Of a stretch of DNA of 64,000 nucleotides, positions 1-11,430 are shown piece after piece. The translations under genes were made by a program, and so were the position numbers. The stretch is taken from NCBI RefSeq assembly GCF_027744825.2, contig NC_071334.1, positions 65,384,937 to 65,448,936 of the forward strand, given 5' to 3'. The stretch comes from Synchiropus splendidus (taxonomy: Eukaryota > Chordata > Actinopteri > Syngnathiformes > Callionymidae). The notes beneath the pieces are model-generated. The model saw only the letters and a program-made list of their open reading frames with translations. It searched no databases and was not told the DNA's origin. How positions within the stretch are numbered: the first letter of the stretch is position 1; every line of letters begins with the position of its first letter.

Positions 1-2200
1 CACAAAAGGATATGATTTTCCATTGAGCAAAAAAAAAAAATCCCAAGGGTTAAAATACAAAGGAGCACTGCTTTTCAAAGCATTCAAACTGAAGTAGACA
101 AATGACACAGTTTTGTGATGAGCGGTGGGCTTCAAAACACGCCGACGACAATGAAGAGACCGCAATTTTCAATCTGCATGATTATACACCTTGAAGATGT
201 GTTTTGAAATTCAGAAAGAAAAATAACAAGAAAAAGAAAAAACACTAACCTTTGTGAACTTTTTGGTTTGGATCCAGAGTTGAAAAGTGTCAAGCTACAT
301 CTGACTTTTAGGATACACTACTAATGTGGACACTGAAATAAAACAACCCAGTGTTTTCTTGTTTCTGCTCACACGATGGTGCACATCACCAAGCTGGATA
401 AAAACTGGCCACAACTGTGTAGGCAAGTTGAGCAGTTTTAACTAGAGGCTTTTGAATTCCTATGAAAAAAAGCGAATTGCGTTGATTCAGGTTGAAATAT
501 CTTTCAAGTGAAACAAAATGAACTGAGCCATAAACAGCGGTTCAGTATTGGCGACACTGCTCTCACCATTATTTGTCCATTACATTATATATCAGAGCTC
601 TCAATCACCCACATAATAGCATTCTCATTAACCTTTTCTCTGCTGAAGATGCGCAGACAATTACCCACGCTGAATTGGCACAGGCTGTTGATCAGTGAAG
701 ATGTTGTAAAAATGATAGCCATGGGTGCCAGGGTGTTTCGAGTTGACACGGCTCGGTCATCATTCTTTCACTTACTTGTCTGATCATGAATATCGTGATG
801 TTGTAGTCCATCAACTGCTGAGGAAATTGTGCTAGAATTAAAATGAAAATACAGTGTATATCACCAGTCCTCATACAATGTTGTACAGAATCCAACAATT
901 ATTATTATTATTTTTTTTGAGGCGATCCAGCAACTGTGTCGCAGACATGAACTGCGCAATTTCAGTAGCTCTCTTCAAAGTGAAATAATGGCAGACGTGA
1001 CAGACGTGCCTTTAATGTCTCGCAGTAGGAGGCAGACAATTCATCTCTGCTCGCGTCGTCTTTCCTAATCAGCCCACCGAGTTGCGATTCACGACACCAT
1101 TCATGAATAGTGCTTACAATACAAACTACTTGGCTGATTGCTGCTCTCCATCTGCCATTATCGATGCTGCCAGATTGTTGCTGCTCCCTGGGTCTTCTCC
1201 ACATGTCCATGTTTCGTTCTCTGTGACTGGGTCGCAGCTACATTGCTCATCGCGTGGGTGTCGGAGCAAACATGTTTTAGTAGGTCTAGATCCTGCCTTC
1301 GTCTAATCCGCTTTCACAATGGCTTCCGTTGTTAATGGTGTTCCTGATGTCTGACTCCATTTGTTTTTTAAGAAAAAAAATGTTATTAAACTACCTTTCT
1401 GTGGCTCTTGTACTGTGACTTTGCTTAAATGTTTCAAGGCTTTGAAGTGAGTCTTTGCTTGACAACAACTGAAACAGTCAAACAGATAAACAGTCGCAAA
1501 AACATAACCTCTGGTGAAGGTGAAAAGCAGCAAAGGGAAAAGAGAATACAGTGTTCTATAAAAAAATGCTAAATAAGTCCAAACTATTGAGAAAGCACCA
1601 GCAATTACTGTTTCACACTGTGCATCACAGACAAGAAAAATCAGACAAACACAAGTCTCACTTTGAAAATATTCCAGCATTTAAGAAAATTTGCATTTGC
1701 ATGTACTTATCTTGGCGCACAGAATAAAAAAAAAAAAGTCGACTTGATAATGATTTAACAAGAACAAAGTTGATACTTCCTCAGTTGCTGGTCATCAGGG
1801 GCAACATCACAGTTGCTAGACTTGTCAGAAGTACGACACACTTAGAGCTGTGCCGTCTATCGCACAGCACACACACTTGTTCACGGCCAGAGTTGGGTGT
1901 GTCATTCTGGTGGCTTCTTGAGCACATATGGTCTTGGTTATATGGCTGCGTCGTACTGCAACCTCCTTGATCTTTTGCTCGGGCAGCTGATCTTCTCACA
2001 TCTCAGTGCATGTTAAGTGCCACATGTATCAGCCATGGCAGCCAAGCCAAGCTGAGGTATAGCAAGCAGGGCTGTCATAGCAGTATAGTGGTTCAAGTAA
2101 TCCTCTGAATTAAAAAAACAAAAGTCGCAAAGTTGTGTCAGTTTGTGAAAAGTGCCAGTTTGTGTCTGGCTTGTGTCTCATACATTATTGTTAATATTAT
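1..2200. other. Unique AT-rich sequence, no gene recognised
   Basis: I see no repeat family and no coding frame I recognise here. Short frames exist on both strands, such as 508-783 (+) and 962-1210 (-), but their products resemble nothing I know and have no splice or start context. Small homopolymer runs occur near 30-40, 910 and 1727-1738. Confidence 0.5.
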
Positions 2201-2892
2201 TACTTATTTATTTATTTATTTATACAATAGTCAGCGGAGGTCAACTGAAGATGTATATATGTTAACTGACACAATTATTGTTATTTTGTGTTCATTTATT
2301 TGTATTATTGTTTTATTTAATGCATTCTACCATGGACCAATTCATCATGTAAACTTAATAAGAATAATCATAATAATATTAAATGAAAAATATATTAATA
2401 TTTACATTTTCTCAGGAGTCAAGATTATTCATTTACTTACTTATTTATTTATTTTTACAATACTCAGCGGAGGTCAACTGAAGATGTATATATGTTAACT
2501 GACACAATTATTGTTATTTTGTGTTCATTTATTTTTATTATTGTTTTATTTAATGCATTCTACAGTGAGCCAATTCATCATGTAAACTTAATAACAATAA
2601 TCATAATAATATTAAATGAAAAATATATAAATAATTACATTTTCTCAGGAGTCAAGATTATTCATTTACTTACTTATTTATTTATTTTTACAATAGTCAG
2701 CGGAGGTCAACTGAAGATCTATATATGTTAACTGACACAATTATTGTTATTTTGTTTTCATTTATTTTTATTATTGTTTTATTTAATGCATTCTACAGTG
2801 AGCCAATTCGTCATGTAAACTTAACAACAATAATCATAATAATATTCAGTGAAAAAGAAATAAATATTTACATTTTCTCAGGAGTCAAGATT
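2201..2892. repeat. 233-bp tandem repeat, about 3 copies
   Basis: A 233-bp unit is repeated almost three times. The anchor CTCAGGAGTCAAGATT begins at 2411, 2644 and 2877, a constant 233-base spacing. A second anchor, CAGCGGAGGTCAACTGAAGA, falls once in each unit. The units differ by scattered substitutions, for example TGTTCATTT against TTTTCATTT. Similar short frames repeated in all three units are by-products of the array. The array starts in a TTTA-rich stretch and ends abruptly at 2892, where composition becomes GC-richer. Confidence 0.9.
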
Positions 2893-3340
2893 TGGCAGCT
2901 GGCACACCCCACTCAAACCTAATTGATGCCCCTGTTCCTTGGATGAGACTGGTCCACCAGAAACTGTTGGAGGGTTGTTGGGACAACACACTGGGGATAA
3001 GCTGGATCCCTGCCCAGCCAGTGATGTCGCTTGTTGTCCCGCCCAAGCATAATCCCTGCCAGTCAACAGTTGGTTCAATCGCCCTGTGCCTTCAGGTAGT
3101 CTTTGCCACGACTGCACCTTTCCTCCTCTTCCTTCCAGCAGCAAAGTTGGGAGCCTCACTTAATGCAGGGATCTGGAATCCTGTGAGGGTCATTGCCCAG
3201 ATGCTTGACTGTGCCTCCAGCACCACTACCACCACCAGCGATCACCATGTGATGTGAAGTCAGTTCAGTTTTTAGTTGTGAGTGCGTACCTGCTTTAGTT
3301 ATATTTGTGAAGACCAATTCTTGGAAATACACCTTGACTT
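2893..3340. other. GC-richer unique block after the tandem array
   Basis: This block is clearly richer in G+C than its surroundings. It has an open plus-strand frame at 2892-3257 and an overlapping minus frame at 2878-3159. Neither product resembles a protein family I know, and the plus frame ends in a Ser/Thr run (about 3220-3235) from an ACC/CAC-rich stretch. It may be the edge of an unrecognised dispersed repeat. Confidence 0.3.
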
Positions 3341-3344
3341 TCGT

Positions 3345-3450
3345 TTTCGGGGGCATTTTTGTTGGTCCCCACAAGGTTCAGCCTCAATTTGAGGAAGTGA
3401 ATTTCAAATTGACTAGGTCAGTATCACTGGGTTCAGGTTTGGTTCCGAGT
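3345..3450 (+). repeat. Fragment of the TCCCCACAAGG / CCTCAATTTGAGG dispersed repeat
   Basis: Contains GGTCCCCACAAGGTTCAGC followed by CCTCAATTTGAGGAAG (from 3382) and a GGGTTCAGGTTTGGTTCCGAG stretch in the same order as the array at 44850-45690. It is a single partial unit of that fish minisatellite-like family. Confidence 0.6.
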
Positions 3451-3900
3451 CCTAGTTTATAACAGCTGCAGCCAGAGAGCATGAGTTTTAAAATGCACAG
3501 GAAACAATGGCTTGCAAACACAACCTCAGTCTAGACATGCTTCGTGCAATGTGTCGATTGTGCAAGAAAGATAACAGCAGCGAAGACAGTTGTGCTTGAC
3601 ACACTCCTGTCTCCGAGACAACTATCGGCTAATGCTGTGAATCCATTGACTGTAGCTGGCATGAAGGTAATGGAAAAAAGTACCTTGCTTATATCAAAAA
3701 CGGGGGAAAAATCAAACATTTAAATATTGCAACAGGAACACTACCATGAAGCTGATCACTGTCAAATGCAGTTGCTGTTTGATAATGAGTCTCCATAGCT
3801 GGGTTTTCTCATGAAAGTTGGTGCATGAGACCTGAGTTTCATTCTCACATAGTGGTAAAAAAAACCTTCAAATTCAGTGTCAGGAAATGAACTGACTACA
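3451..3900. other. Unique stretch, nothing recognised
   Basis: No repeat family, long frame or structured element recognised between the minisatellite fragment and the foldback fragment. Confidence 0.4.
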
Positions 3901-3904
3901 CCAT

Positions 3905-3940
3905 CTGTTCGGACATTGTTTCATGAAACCCCATCGCACA
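3905..3940 (+). mobile_element. Foldback/MITE family, right-end fragment
   Basis: The sequence around TTTCATGAAACC, followed by CCATCGCACA, matches the right terminal arm of the foldback elements at 47641-47807 and 61555-61730. Only the outer part of one arm remains. Confidence 0.5.
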
Positions 3941-4799
3941 CAAATCACACAATCATAACTTGAATGAAGTATGATGAAAAAATATATGAACGACAACATT
4001 ACCAACTTGAAAAATAGGACGAAAAAAAATGAAGTTCCAGTTCAGTTTCTCTGTCTTTGGTTTCTAGTCCACTGGTTTTTACAGCGCTGCTCTATTTTCG
4101 TCTGTTTCATTACATTTGTCCATCTGTTTGACAGCGACTGCAGACAGTTGATGACCTTGTATCGCGACTCTCTGCGCACATAATTTTCCCCAGTGTCTAA
4201 GTTGTGGGTCAGGCGCCAATGGGTATGAAACGCCTCTTCTGGGGGTTGCAAGACTTGGACCTAGCCATCCATGCTGCTGCCATTATTTCTAGGAATATTT
4301 TGCTCCTTGCATTGTCAGATGTATTTATTTTTATTTTATTTCATCTTTTTCATAAAATTAATTAACTTGCCACTCTTAACATGCTTCTAAAAGTGAAAAT
4401 GAATAAATAGATAACAGATGAAAATAAGTCGTTTATAAAAAGAAAATGTGTAACACTGATATGAAAGTGGAAGAACATTCAGTACCTTCACTTAGCACCT
4501 CATATACACAAATATACACACAGTCACTAAGTTGACTGGAGTGGAACCCAAATGTGGAGGTAAGCAAAGTACTATAACCTAAACCAAGGGAGTACCCTCG
4601 ACTGCATTGGATGTGCACGGGTTCACTGGGCCTATTAAAAACCAAATGTCATATTCACATAATGCCACAAGGCACATCTCTGTCCAGCATGATGGCTGAC
4701 CAATATGCAGAGCTGGTCCTTTGGTCCAAATCCTGTCCCAAATCTTGTCCATTTGACAGTCTCTGCAGTAAATATCGATGTGACGATTGCAACGACCAA
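3941..4799. other. Unique AT-rich stretch, nothing recognised
   Basis: Contains TTTATTTT-rich low-complexity sequence around 4319-4350 and short chance frames on both strands. No family recognised. Confidence 0.4.
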
Positions 4800-5402
4800 A
4801 TTAGAATCAGAATCAGAATCAGAATCAGAATTGAATTTATTGCCATGGTCAGTGGGGAGCCCACCAACTAGGAAAGTGTTTTGGAATAGAATAAAATAAA
4901 ATAAAATAAAATAACAACAAGGCTGTTCACAAATTCAACAGTCTGACGGCCGAGGGAAAGAAGCTGTTCCTGTGACGGGAGGTTCTGGTCTGGATGGACC
5001 GTAGCCTCCTGCCAGAGGGAAGAGGAACAAACAGTCCATGTCCAGGATGCGAAGGATCGGTTCTGATCCCACCTGCACGTCTCTGGGTCCTGGAGACATA
5101 CAGGTCCTAAAGAGGTGACAGGCTGCAACCCATCACCTTCTCAGCTGAACGTACGATGCGCTGCAGTCTGCTCTTGTCCCTGGAGGTGGCGCTGTGTACC
5201 AGACAGTGATAGAGGAGGTGAGGATGGACTGGATGATGGCTGTGTAGAACTCCACCAGCAACTTCGTCGGCAGTCGTAGTTTTCGTAGCTGCCTCAGGAA
5301 GAACATTCTCTGCTGGGCCTTCCTGATGAGGGACCTGATGGTCGGCCCCCATTTGAGGTTCTCAGTGATGGTGGTTCCTTGGAAGCAGAAGGAGTCTACA
5401 AT
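4800..5402 (-). mobile_element. Rex1/L2-like LINE, 5'-truncated 3' end
   Basis: Read on the minus strand this is the end of a non-LTR retrotransposon. It encodes the distal reverse-transcriptase/thumb region, with motifs like RSLIRKAQQRMFFLRQLRK and SSITVWY, then a C-terminal tail containing GRRLRSIQTRTSRHRNSFFP-like sequence. The 3' UTR ends in an imperfect GATTCT hexamer tail (about 4801-4833 on the plus strand) and carries an AAAAT pentamer run at 4888-4915. Frameshifts break the coding part, so the copy is dead. The 3' UTR matches the copies at 36374 and 58160, so all belong to one family. Confidence 0.85.
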
Positions 5403-7229
5403 AGGAACTTATTTATTTATTGCTATTATTTATTAGTCTCCTTTTGCCCACCCATCTACGCAGCTTGAACGTCATCATATTCACTCCCACCTTGTTCAAA
5501 TGAGCTTGAGCTCGATGCTCTTTCATCATTATAGCCTGGAGCATTCAACTACCACAAGTTTTTTCACAAGCTTATTTGCAAAGGACCTTATTTCCTGTCA
5601 TGTTATTCCAAAGCCATAAATGGCTGCAGCTGTCACCACATTTTTATTCTCAATTTTCTGAATTAAGTTGGTTTCATTAACAATGTAGATGACAAAATGT
5701 GTTTTTTAAAACTCCACTTTCCAACAGTTTTTCCGTAGCGTAAGTTGATGTGGCAGTGAAATTACTATTCATTCCTTCAAATATTCATTCTTTCTCCTCA
5801 ACCTTTGGCAAGAGTCAGCTGTGTTGTTGATGAGCTGTCATGAAAGAAAAAAAAATATATATAACATACTTGAGATGTACAGTGCACTGTGGTTCATAGG
5901 CTACATCAGTGTGTTGCAGCCTGCTGCCCTAATGTTTAGAGCTCCAGAACACTTGGCATATTTGAAATATAAAAGGACAAAAGAAGGTTGAAGCCTTATC
6001 TTTGCCTTTTATTTATGATGCCCCTCCACTCAGAAAAAAAAAAAAAGAGCTGGCTGCATAACTGTTGATTTAGGATGGTACAGTTTTCTCGCTGCCAAGC
6101 ATGCGAAGCCTCACTGATGGATTTTAGCAGCGGGTAAGAGTTGAGATTTCTTGTGAAGGTGCTTGTGCGCATCATAGTATTTTTGTGATATATATATAAA
6201 GATTGCAGTAATGCCAGTGAGGACACAGTTCTTCATACTGACAGCGGCATTTATACCAGTGAAACAGGTGTGAGGAATGTCCACCTGCCTTTTGGTTACA
6301 CGACTTCGCCGGACTTAAAAGTGGAAGTATTTCAAAAGCCAAATTTATAGTCTTGAAAAGGTAACAGAGGAAATCTGAAGTGAAAAGCGTAGAGTGTAAG
6401 CTCTGGCAAGGTCAGACAGCATTGTCTGTCACAGACAGCTGGCATTTTATGATTTTTATTTTCAAAAATGGGAACTCATCATGGTGTCCAAACTTCCACT
6501 TGGTTTATACTTTGCCTCATAGGTGTCGGCCAGGTCACTTTGATTTTGACAATTGGATAAAAACTTTGCAGTCAAGGAAACTGATGCTTTACAGCGTCGA
6601 ATCTTTTGAGTGAGCAAGGGGCAAAGTGGAGCTCACAATTTTCTTTACTAAGTGAATGAATGCGCTGTCTCCTGGACAGATTTCCCACTGATGGAAAGAT
6701 TGCTAAATTGACATGCATTATCCTGCAGTTCTGTTGAAACATTTTTTTTTTTTTTTTTAGCTTGAGCAATTTGTGCCCCCTGCATTGTTGAGGCAAAAGT
6801 CACAATCCAGCTTCTCCACTTCATGTTTCCGGACTGACTCATCACTGAAGCCAATTGTTGTGCTATATCACTTCTTAGTCCACTGTTTAACAGCTTCAGA
6901 AGGTTTCTGAACGTGCAACTCTCAGCCACTCTTCATTTCGATTGGTATGTATGCATTATTGTAAAGGAACCAAACTCTCGGCTTTGCAGGGAAGAGAACG
7001 CATGTCTCTGCCAACATTTCTGGGAACCTCACTCCAATTTCCGCATCCTACTTTTCTTTCTTTTCAGAGCAGATGATTCCATCCTGTGACTGGGTCGGTC
7101 AGTTTTGTTATGGGTTTTTTTGGTCCAATTGTGTTTGTCTTTCGGACGCATTGCTTTCAACCAGAACACTTACTGTTTTTACCTCAATTGTTTTACATTT
7201 TCTTCCAGTGGTAAGATCTCTGGGTTTTT

Positions 7230-7233
<4 letters not shown>
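5403..7233. other. Unique stretch with poly-T runs, no gene recognised
   Basis: Mostly unique AT-rich DNA. It contains poly-T at 6742-6758 (inside short minus-strand frames that give Lys runs) and a small (TA)n near 6190. No coding similarity seen. Confidence 0.4.

Positions 7234-7267
<34 letters not shown>
7234..7267. repeat. Poly-T tract, 34 bases
   Basis: An uninterrupted T run of 34 bases followed by a pyrimidine-rich TTTCTT stretch to about 7325. On the minus strand it could be an old retroposon A-tail, but I recognise no retroposon body beside it. Confidence 0.9.
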
Positions 7268-7269
<2 letters not shown>

Positions 7270-7481
7270 GTATTTTCCTTCTCTTTCGCTTCTCTTTCTT
7301 TCTATTTTCTTTGTTTCTTTTCTGACCCTTTAGAGATTTGAGACTCATGAGATTTGAACTCAATCTGAGAGTGCAGCCATCTTTACTGCCATTTCTATAC
7401 ATTTGTGCATTTGTCCTTTCACTTGCAATGTAATTAGTTCAGAACGTTCAATATTCACCATCTCTCCTGCTCGAAGGTTCT

Positions 7482-8010
7482 GTCATGACCAGCTTTTATT
7501 TTTTCCCTTGATTCCTGTTTTGTTTCTTCCTCCTTCCTTCCTGTTTGTGGCACACGTCTGGAGCCAATCATCTTTGAATCACCGGAATATAAAAACACCT
7601 GGACTCCAGCAACATGTGCCAGATCGACTCCATTTGTCCCACTGGTAATTCGGTCGCTCTCTATCCGTCGTGCATTTATCTGTCCTTTGATTTAAGTTTT
7701 CTTCACCCTTTCTAAACCCTGGTCCTCTGAGTTTTGTCTTTTCTTTGTTCATCTGCTCCGCATGGCTTCCTGTTTTTTTCCTTGTTGTCTCCTTGTGCGT
7801 TCGTTTTGACAACCTTGATATTCATTGTCAGTTCATTCTGTTTGTTCTCTCTTTGTACAGACACTGCTCGTATTCGTTTCTCCCGGTTTGGTCAAGTGTT
7901 TTGTTGCGTATTTGTACTATTTATTAAGTCATTGTATTTTGACCCGCTGCCTCCTGTAATTCTTCCATTACTGCACTTAGATCCGATTCCTCGTCTTGAA
8001 CACAACAGGT
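7482..8010 (+). mobile_element. LTR-like block (Ty3/gypsy-type solo LTR), plus orientation
   Basis: Starts with TGTCATGACC, a terminus common in fish gypsy LTRs. A TATA-like ATATAAAA lies at 7587-7594, followed by ACACCTGGACTCCAGCA, which matches the equivalent position in the 33192-33882 block (ACACCTGGAGAACCAGCA after TTTATA). A T-rich transcribed stretch follows, then a GC-richer end near 8000. No internal gag or pol is attached, so this is a solo or fragmentary LTR. The right boundary is approximate. Confidence 0.5.
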
Positions 8011-8659
8011 TCCTCCGAATGGCCTAACTTCCGGGTCTGTGTCCAACGTGGCTCTGGGCGCTGCGGTTGTTTTTTGACTGACAGGTCTCTGACATGCTCT
8101 TTCATTTCTTCAGGGTTTCAAGAAGTCTCGCTTCGCACAAGTATTTAAAAAAGCTTGTGTCAGATCTTTGGTTTTAGCAGTGTGCTGGGTTTTCATTCAT
8201 ATTGCAAGTGCCTTGTCTAACTCTGATCAGAGACGAAGTGATGCAGACAATAAATATATGATGGCCAATATGATCCAAAAACTTAAACTAAGGTTCATTT
8301 GCTGCATGCATCTAACAAAGGACAGTGGACGGGAAGGAAAAGGGCTGAGCCATGGGAAAGGTTCTGATGAAACAGTAAGCAGTGTTTTGGGTCAATCGTA
8401 GCTTCTCTCTCTGGAAGTATTTCATGACTTATCCCCTGGTACTCTATGCTGACCATAATACATGTTTGTGGCAAACCTCAGTAAATTTGAAGATACACCA
8501 AATAATTTTTATTCAAAGCGGAATAATGACAGTTGTGATAGTGTTGCTTTTGGTCAACCTTTACAGTTAAAGTTTACAGGATTGTTGCGAACAGTTCCCA
8601 AACTACATGCAATGCAAAAATAGCTGGGGCGCACATGCTCTTTGACAAAAAACAAAAAA
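8011..8659. other. Unique stretch between two LTR-like blocks
   Basis: The first 40 bases (TTCCTCCGAATGGCC around 8010-8025) may be leader sequence just inside an old LTR element. Beyond that I recognise nothing. A single-stranded relic of internal retroelement sequence is possible but cannot be shown. Confidence 0.3.
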
Positions 8660-9140
8660 AAAGTATGCTGTCTTGTGAGGATACGGAATAAAGTGGGACC
8701 CAAGTGTGACGTGTTGAGAGAGAAGCGGGAAGACGCAAGTCGATAAAAAAATTGTGTACACAAGTCGAAAGTACACCATCATACACACACAAAAAAAAGG
8801 TTGGAAGCAACAACACGAAAGGAGTTCAGCATCTCAAAAACATCTAAACAGTCCAAGGCCATAATGTCTGGAAAATCAACAACCAAGATTGCCGAAAATC
8901 GGAATATCAAAACACACAAAGAAGTAAGGAACGCTCACATAGTGAGGAAAGACAAAAGGCAAAGGCAAAAATACAAAAGTTTCAAATAGAGTTTACATGT
9001 GCTGATCCCAGACTGGAACCAGGCTGCTGAACAAGGCTGATCCCTCAGGCAGGTGACTATTGGTGATCAATTCCAGCTGTGTGCCATAAGTCCATCTCAG
9101 ACAAGCTGAGGACGGGAAAACAGAAGTGTTTGAACAAAAT
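8660..9140 (-). mobile_element. LTR-like block, minus orientation
   Basis: On the minus strand the order resembles the other LTR-like blocks: a promoter-proximal stretch with ACACAGCTGGAATTGATCAC and CCTGGTTCCAGTCTG, a long T-rich transcribed part, then CACTTGGGTCCCACTTTATT near 8690-8710, which recalls fish gypsy LTR ends. No internal coding region is attached. It lies about 650 bases from the plus-strand block at 7482, in opposite orientation. The family assignment is an inference. Confidence 0.4.
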
Positions 9141-11150
9141 AAAAACAGAGCATCACAGATAAATCACTTGGCTTTGCATAAGTAGGCGTTAGTTAATGAA
9201 CGGGATAATGGAAATAAATAGCTTTAGACAGTGATAGAGGTTAAAAGGGGGATCTTCAGAAATATATTCATGAGCATATTACAGTAAACCAAAGATGAGG
9301 TGTCCTCAATAAAATATTAACAATACGTGTTCTCTTCAAAACTAAGAGAAACCATGAGAGACCCACCTATGGAGGTCAAGGAGGACACGGTGTTATATAA
9401 TAGCACCTCCGGAGACACGCAGTACATACAGTAGAATATCTTGAATTAGACCTTCAGCACAGAATAGAAATGGCAAGGCCAGTTACATTTTTCTCACCCT
9501 TTTGTTTTCCTCTGTTCATTCACACAGCACGCTCCCTATAGAATGCAATGCAAGAAGCTCATCCATCTTTTTCAGCCGTGACTTCCACAGCCCTTCTGTC
9601 AACAGATGTAATCCAGGATTTTTCACACCTTGGCCCACGCTATCTTTATCTTCCAGTCCCAACCCCACCTCTCCATCACTGGCCCCAAAGCTGCTGTTTT
9701 GCTCGCCGCAGGTGACGACATCCTCAGGGTTCTGTAGGGGCATTGTGTGTTTCAGAAGCGCCATTGATGTTGTTCTAAAGCACGCACACAACAAATAAAA
9801 ATGTTGCACTTCTCTCTGGCTTGCTTCGGGGATAAACAGATAAAAAAAGAGCGAATTAAAATAGTCTGAGAGCCTCTGCAGTGGCCTTCAATTAGTTTGG
9901 AAGCAACCTGAAACAAATGCGTGAAGAAGTTCCTTTTAAGTTTGTTTTTGACTAAGTTGGAACGTTCAGCCATTTCAACAAGACAAGTACATAAATGCAG
10001 CTCCATTTTTTTATTAATTCATGTATGAATTTATTGTTTGAACAATTCCAATTTCAACCTCATGCAGTACAGTATGACTGAAAGTTTCGGATGGAATTTG
10101 AATATTAAGGTGTCACCAGGCCCCAGCCATAGTCAGGTACATAACTTTTTCTGTTTTCCTGGCCATGCCGCCCCTACGTTCCTGCAAAAGAACTGGCTCC
10201 AGTATGTGCAGCTTGAGAACCTGTCACAGCTGTTGTGTATAATACGGTAATAACTAAAACATATTTGCTGCTTCGCTTGTTTAAATGCTGCGATGTTGCC
10301 TTTTCTGGGATCTTAAGACGGTTTTGAAGGTGTGGCATCTCACCACTGCACCTCACGCTCGGAAATTGGTGAGAACCAAAACTGTATTTTAATTATTATT
10401 ATTTACTTATTTCCGTCCTCTGACAAATTGTGACCATATTACAAGTTATTTGTTATTTGTGTAACCATTATATCTCATGGCTTCTTAGTTGATACATTAC
10501 ATACAACTCAGTCATTATTTTTACTTCCATGATACAGAGAATGAAAAGGAGCAGAGTGAAGACGGGTTCTTATTTATGCAACTTCATCCCTCTTTTCTTT
10601 TTGGATTTTGAGCTAAAGAAGGAACTCAAAATGAAAAAAACAAAACAAAAAAACTTTGTAAAACAAATACAATCCCTTAACTAAAATAAATCAACTTTTA
10701 TGTGACTCTGGTGACAAATGTTCAGGTTACTCAGTAAGACTTGGTAGACAGCTGGCAACTCCACAATGCAGTCGAGTAAAAGACTTTGTTGGAGTAGTAG
10801 TTAAGAGACTACATTTTCCAGCTCAACTCACACTTTCATGCCTACTTTTGTGTCTGATGTTGGCATTGGTGTTTCAATGGAGGCAAATGCTTCCACTCCA
10901 ATGTGGCAGGACTGGGACGGATGCTAGGACTGACATTCAGGAGCAGTCTTTACAACATTAATGCTGTGACAATCTCCTTTACGGTTTGTGCTGTCGACAT
11001 CTGTGTGACTGAAGTGCATGGTCATTTGATGTTCTTTAGAATACCAAGTGACACAATGAGGTTCTGAGAGGTAAAGGAGTGCCATCCCATAACAATCTCC
11101 AACCGAACCTCTGTGTTCATTTTCATGTGTGGCTCAACTGAAATCCTAAA
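9141..11150. other. Unique stretch with one odd minus-strand frame
   Basis: Mostly unique sequence. The only stretch that looks compositionally coding is the minus-strand frame at 9516-9809 (97 codons), which follows a CCCCTACAG acceptor-like site. I cannot match it to a family. No dispersed element recognised. Confidence 0.35.
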
Positions 11151-11430
11151 TGTGGCACAGAAGGCTGACTTAAGGGGCCCACACACATCAGAATAATCGG
11201 GATGGTTTTGTTCTGATTTTGCTCCTTTCCGACCAAGTATGTTAAACTCCCGAGGCTGTCAGTCATAAATGTTAAACATACAACAATATTTACGACCGAA
11301 TTCTTTCGTGTGTGGTGACAGCTGATCGTTCTTGACCCGAACTGTGACGTGGAACGGAACAGAGCCAATCCCGAAGCCAGTTGACTGAGACACAAGGAAG
11401 CAAAGGAGGACAATTTGAGATTTATTGAAT
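11150..11430. repeat. Candidate dispersed repeat (hAT-like remnant)
   Basis: The run from GGGGCCCACACACATCAGAA to the GTGACGTGGAACGGAACAGAG stretch resembles a non-autonomous DNA element I associate with fish genomes. No terminal inverted repeats are visible, so the limits and class are uncertain. Confidence 0.3.

Noticed and set aside
2133..2922. Three similar hydrophobic frames in a row, looking like a small gene family
   Set aside because: They are the same frame read in each unit of the 233-bp tandem repeat.
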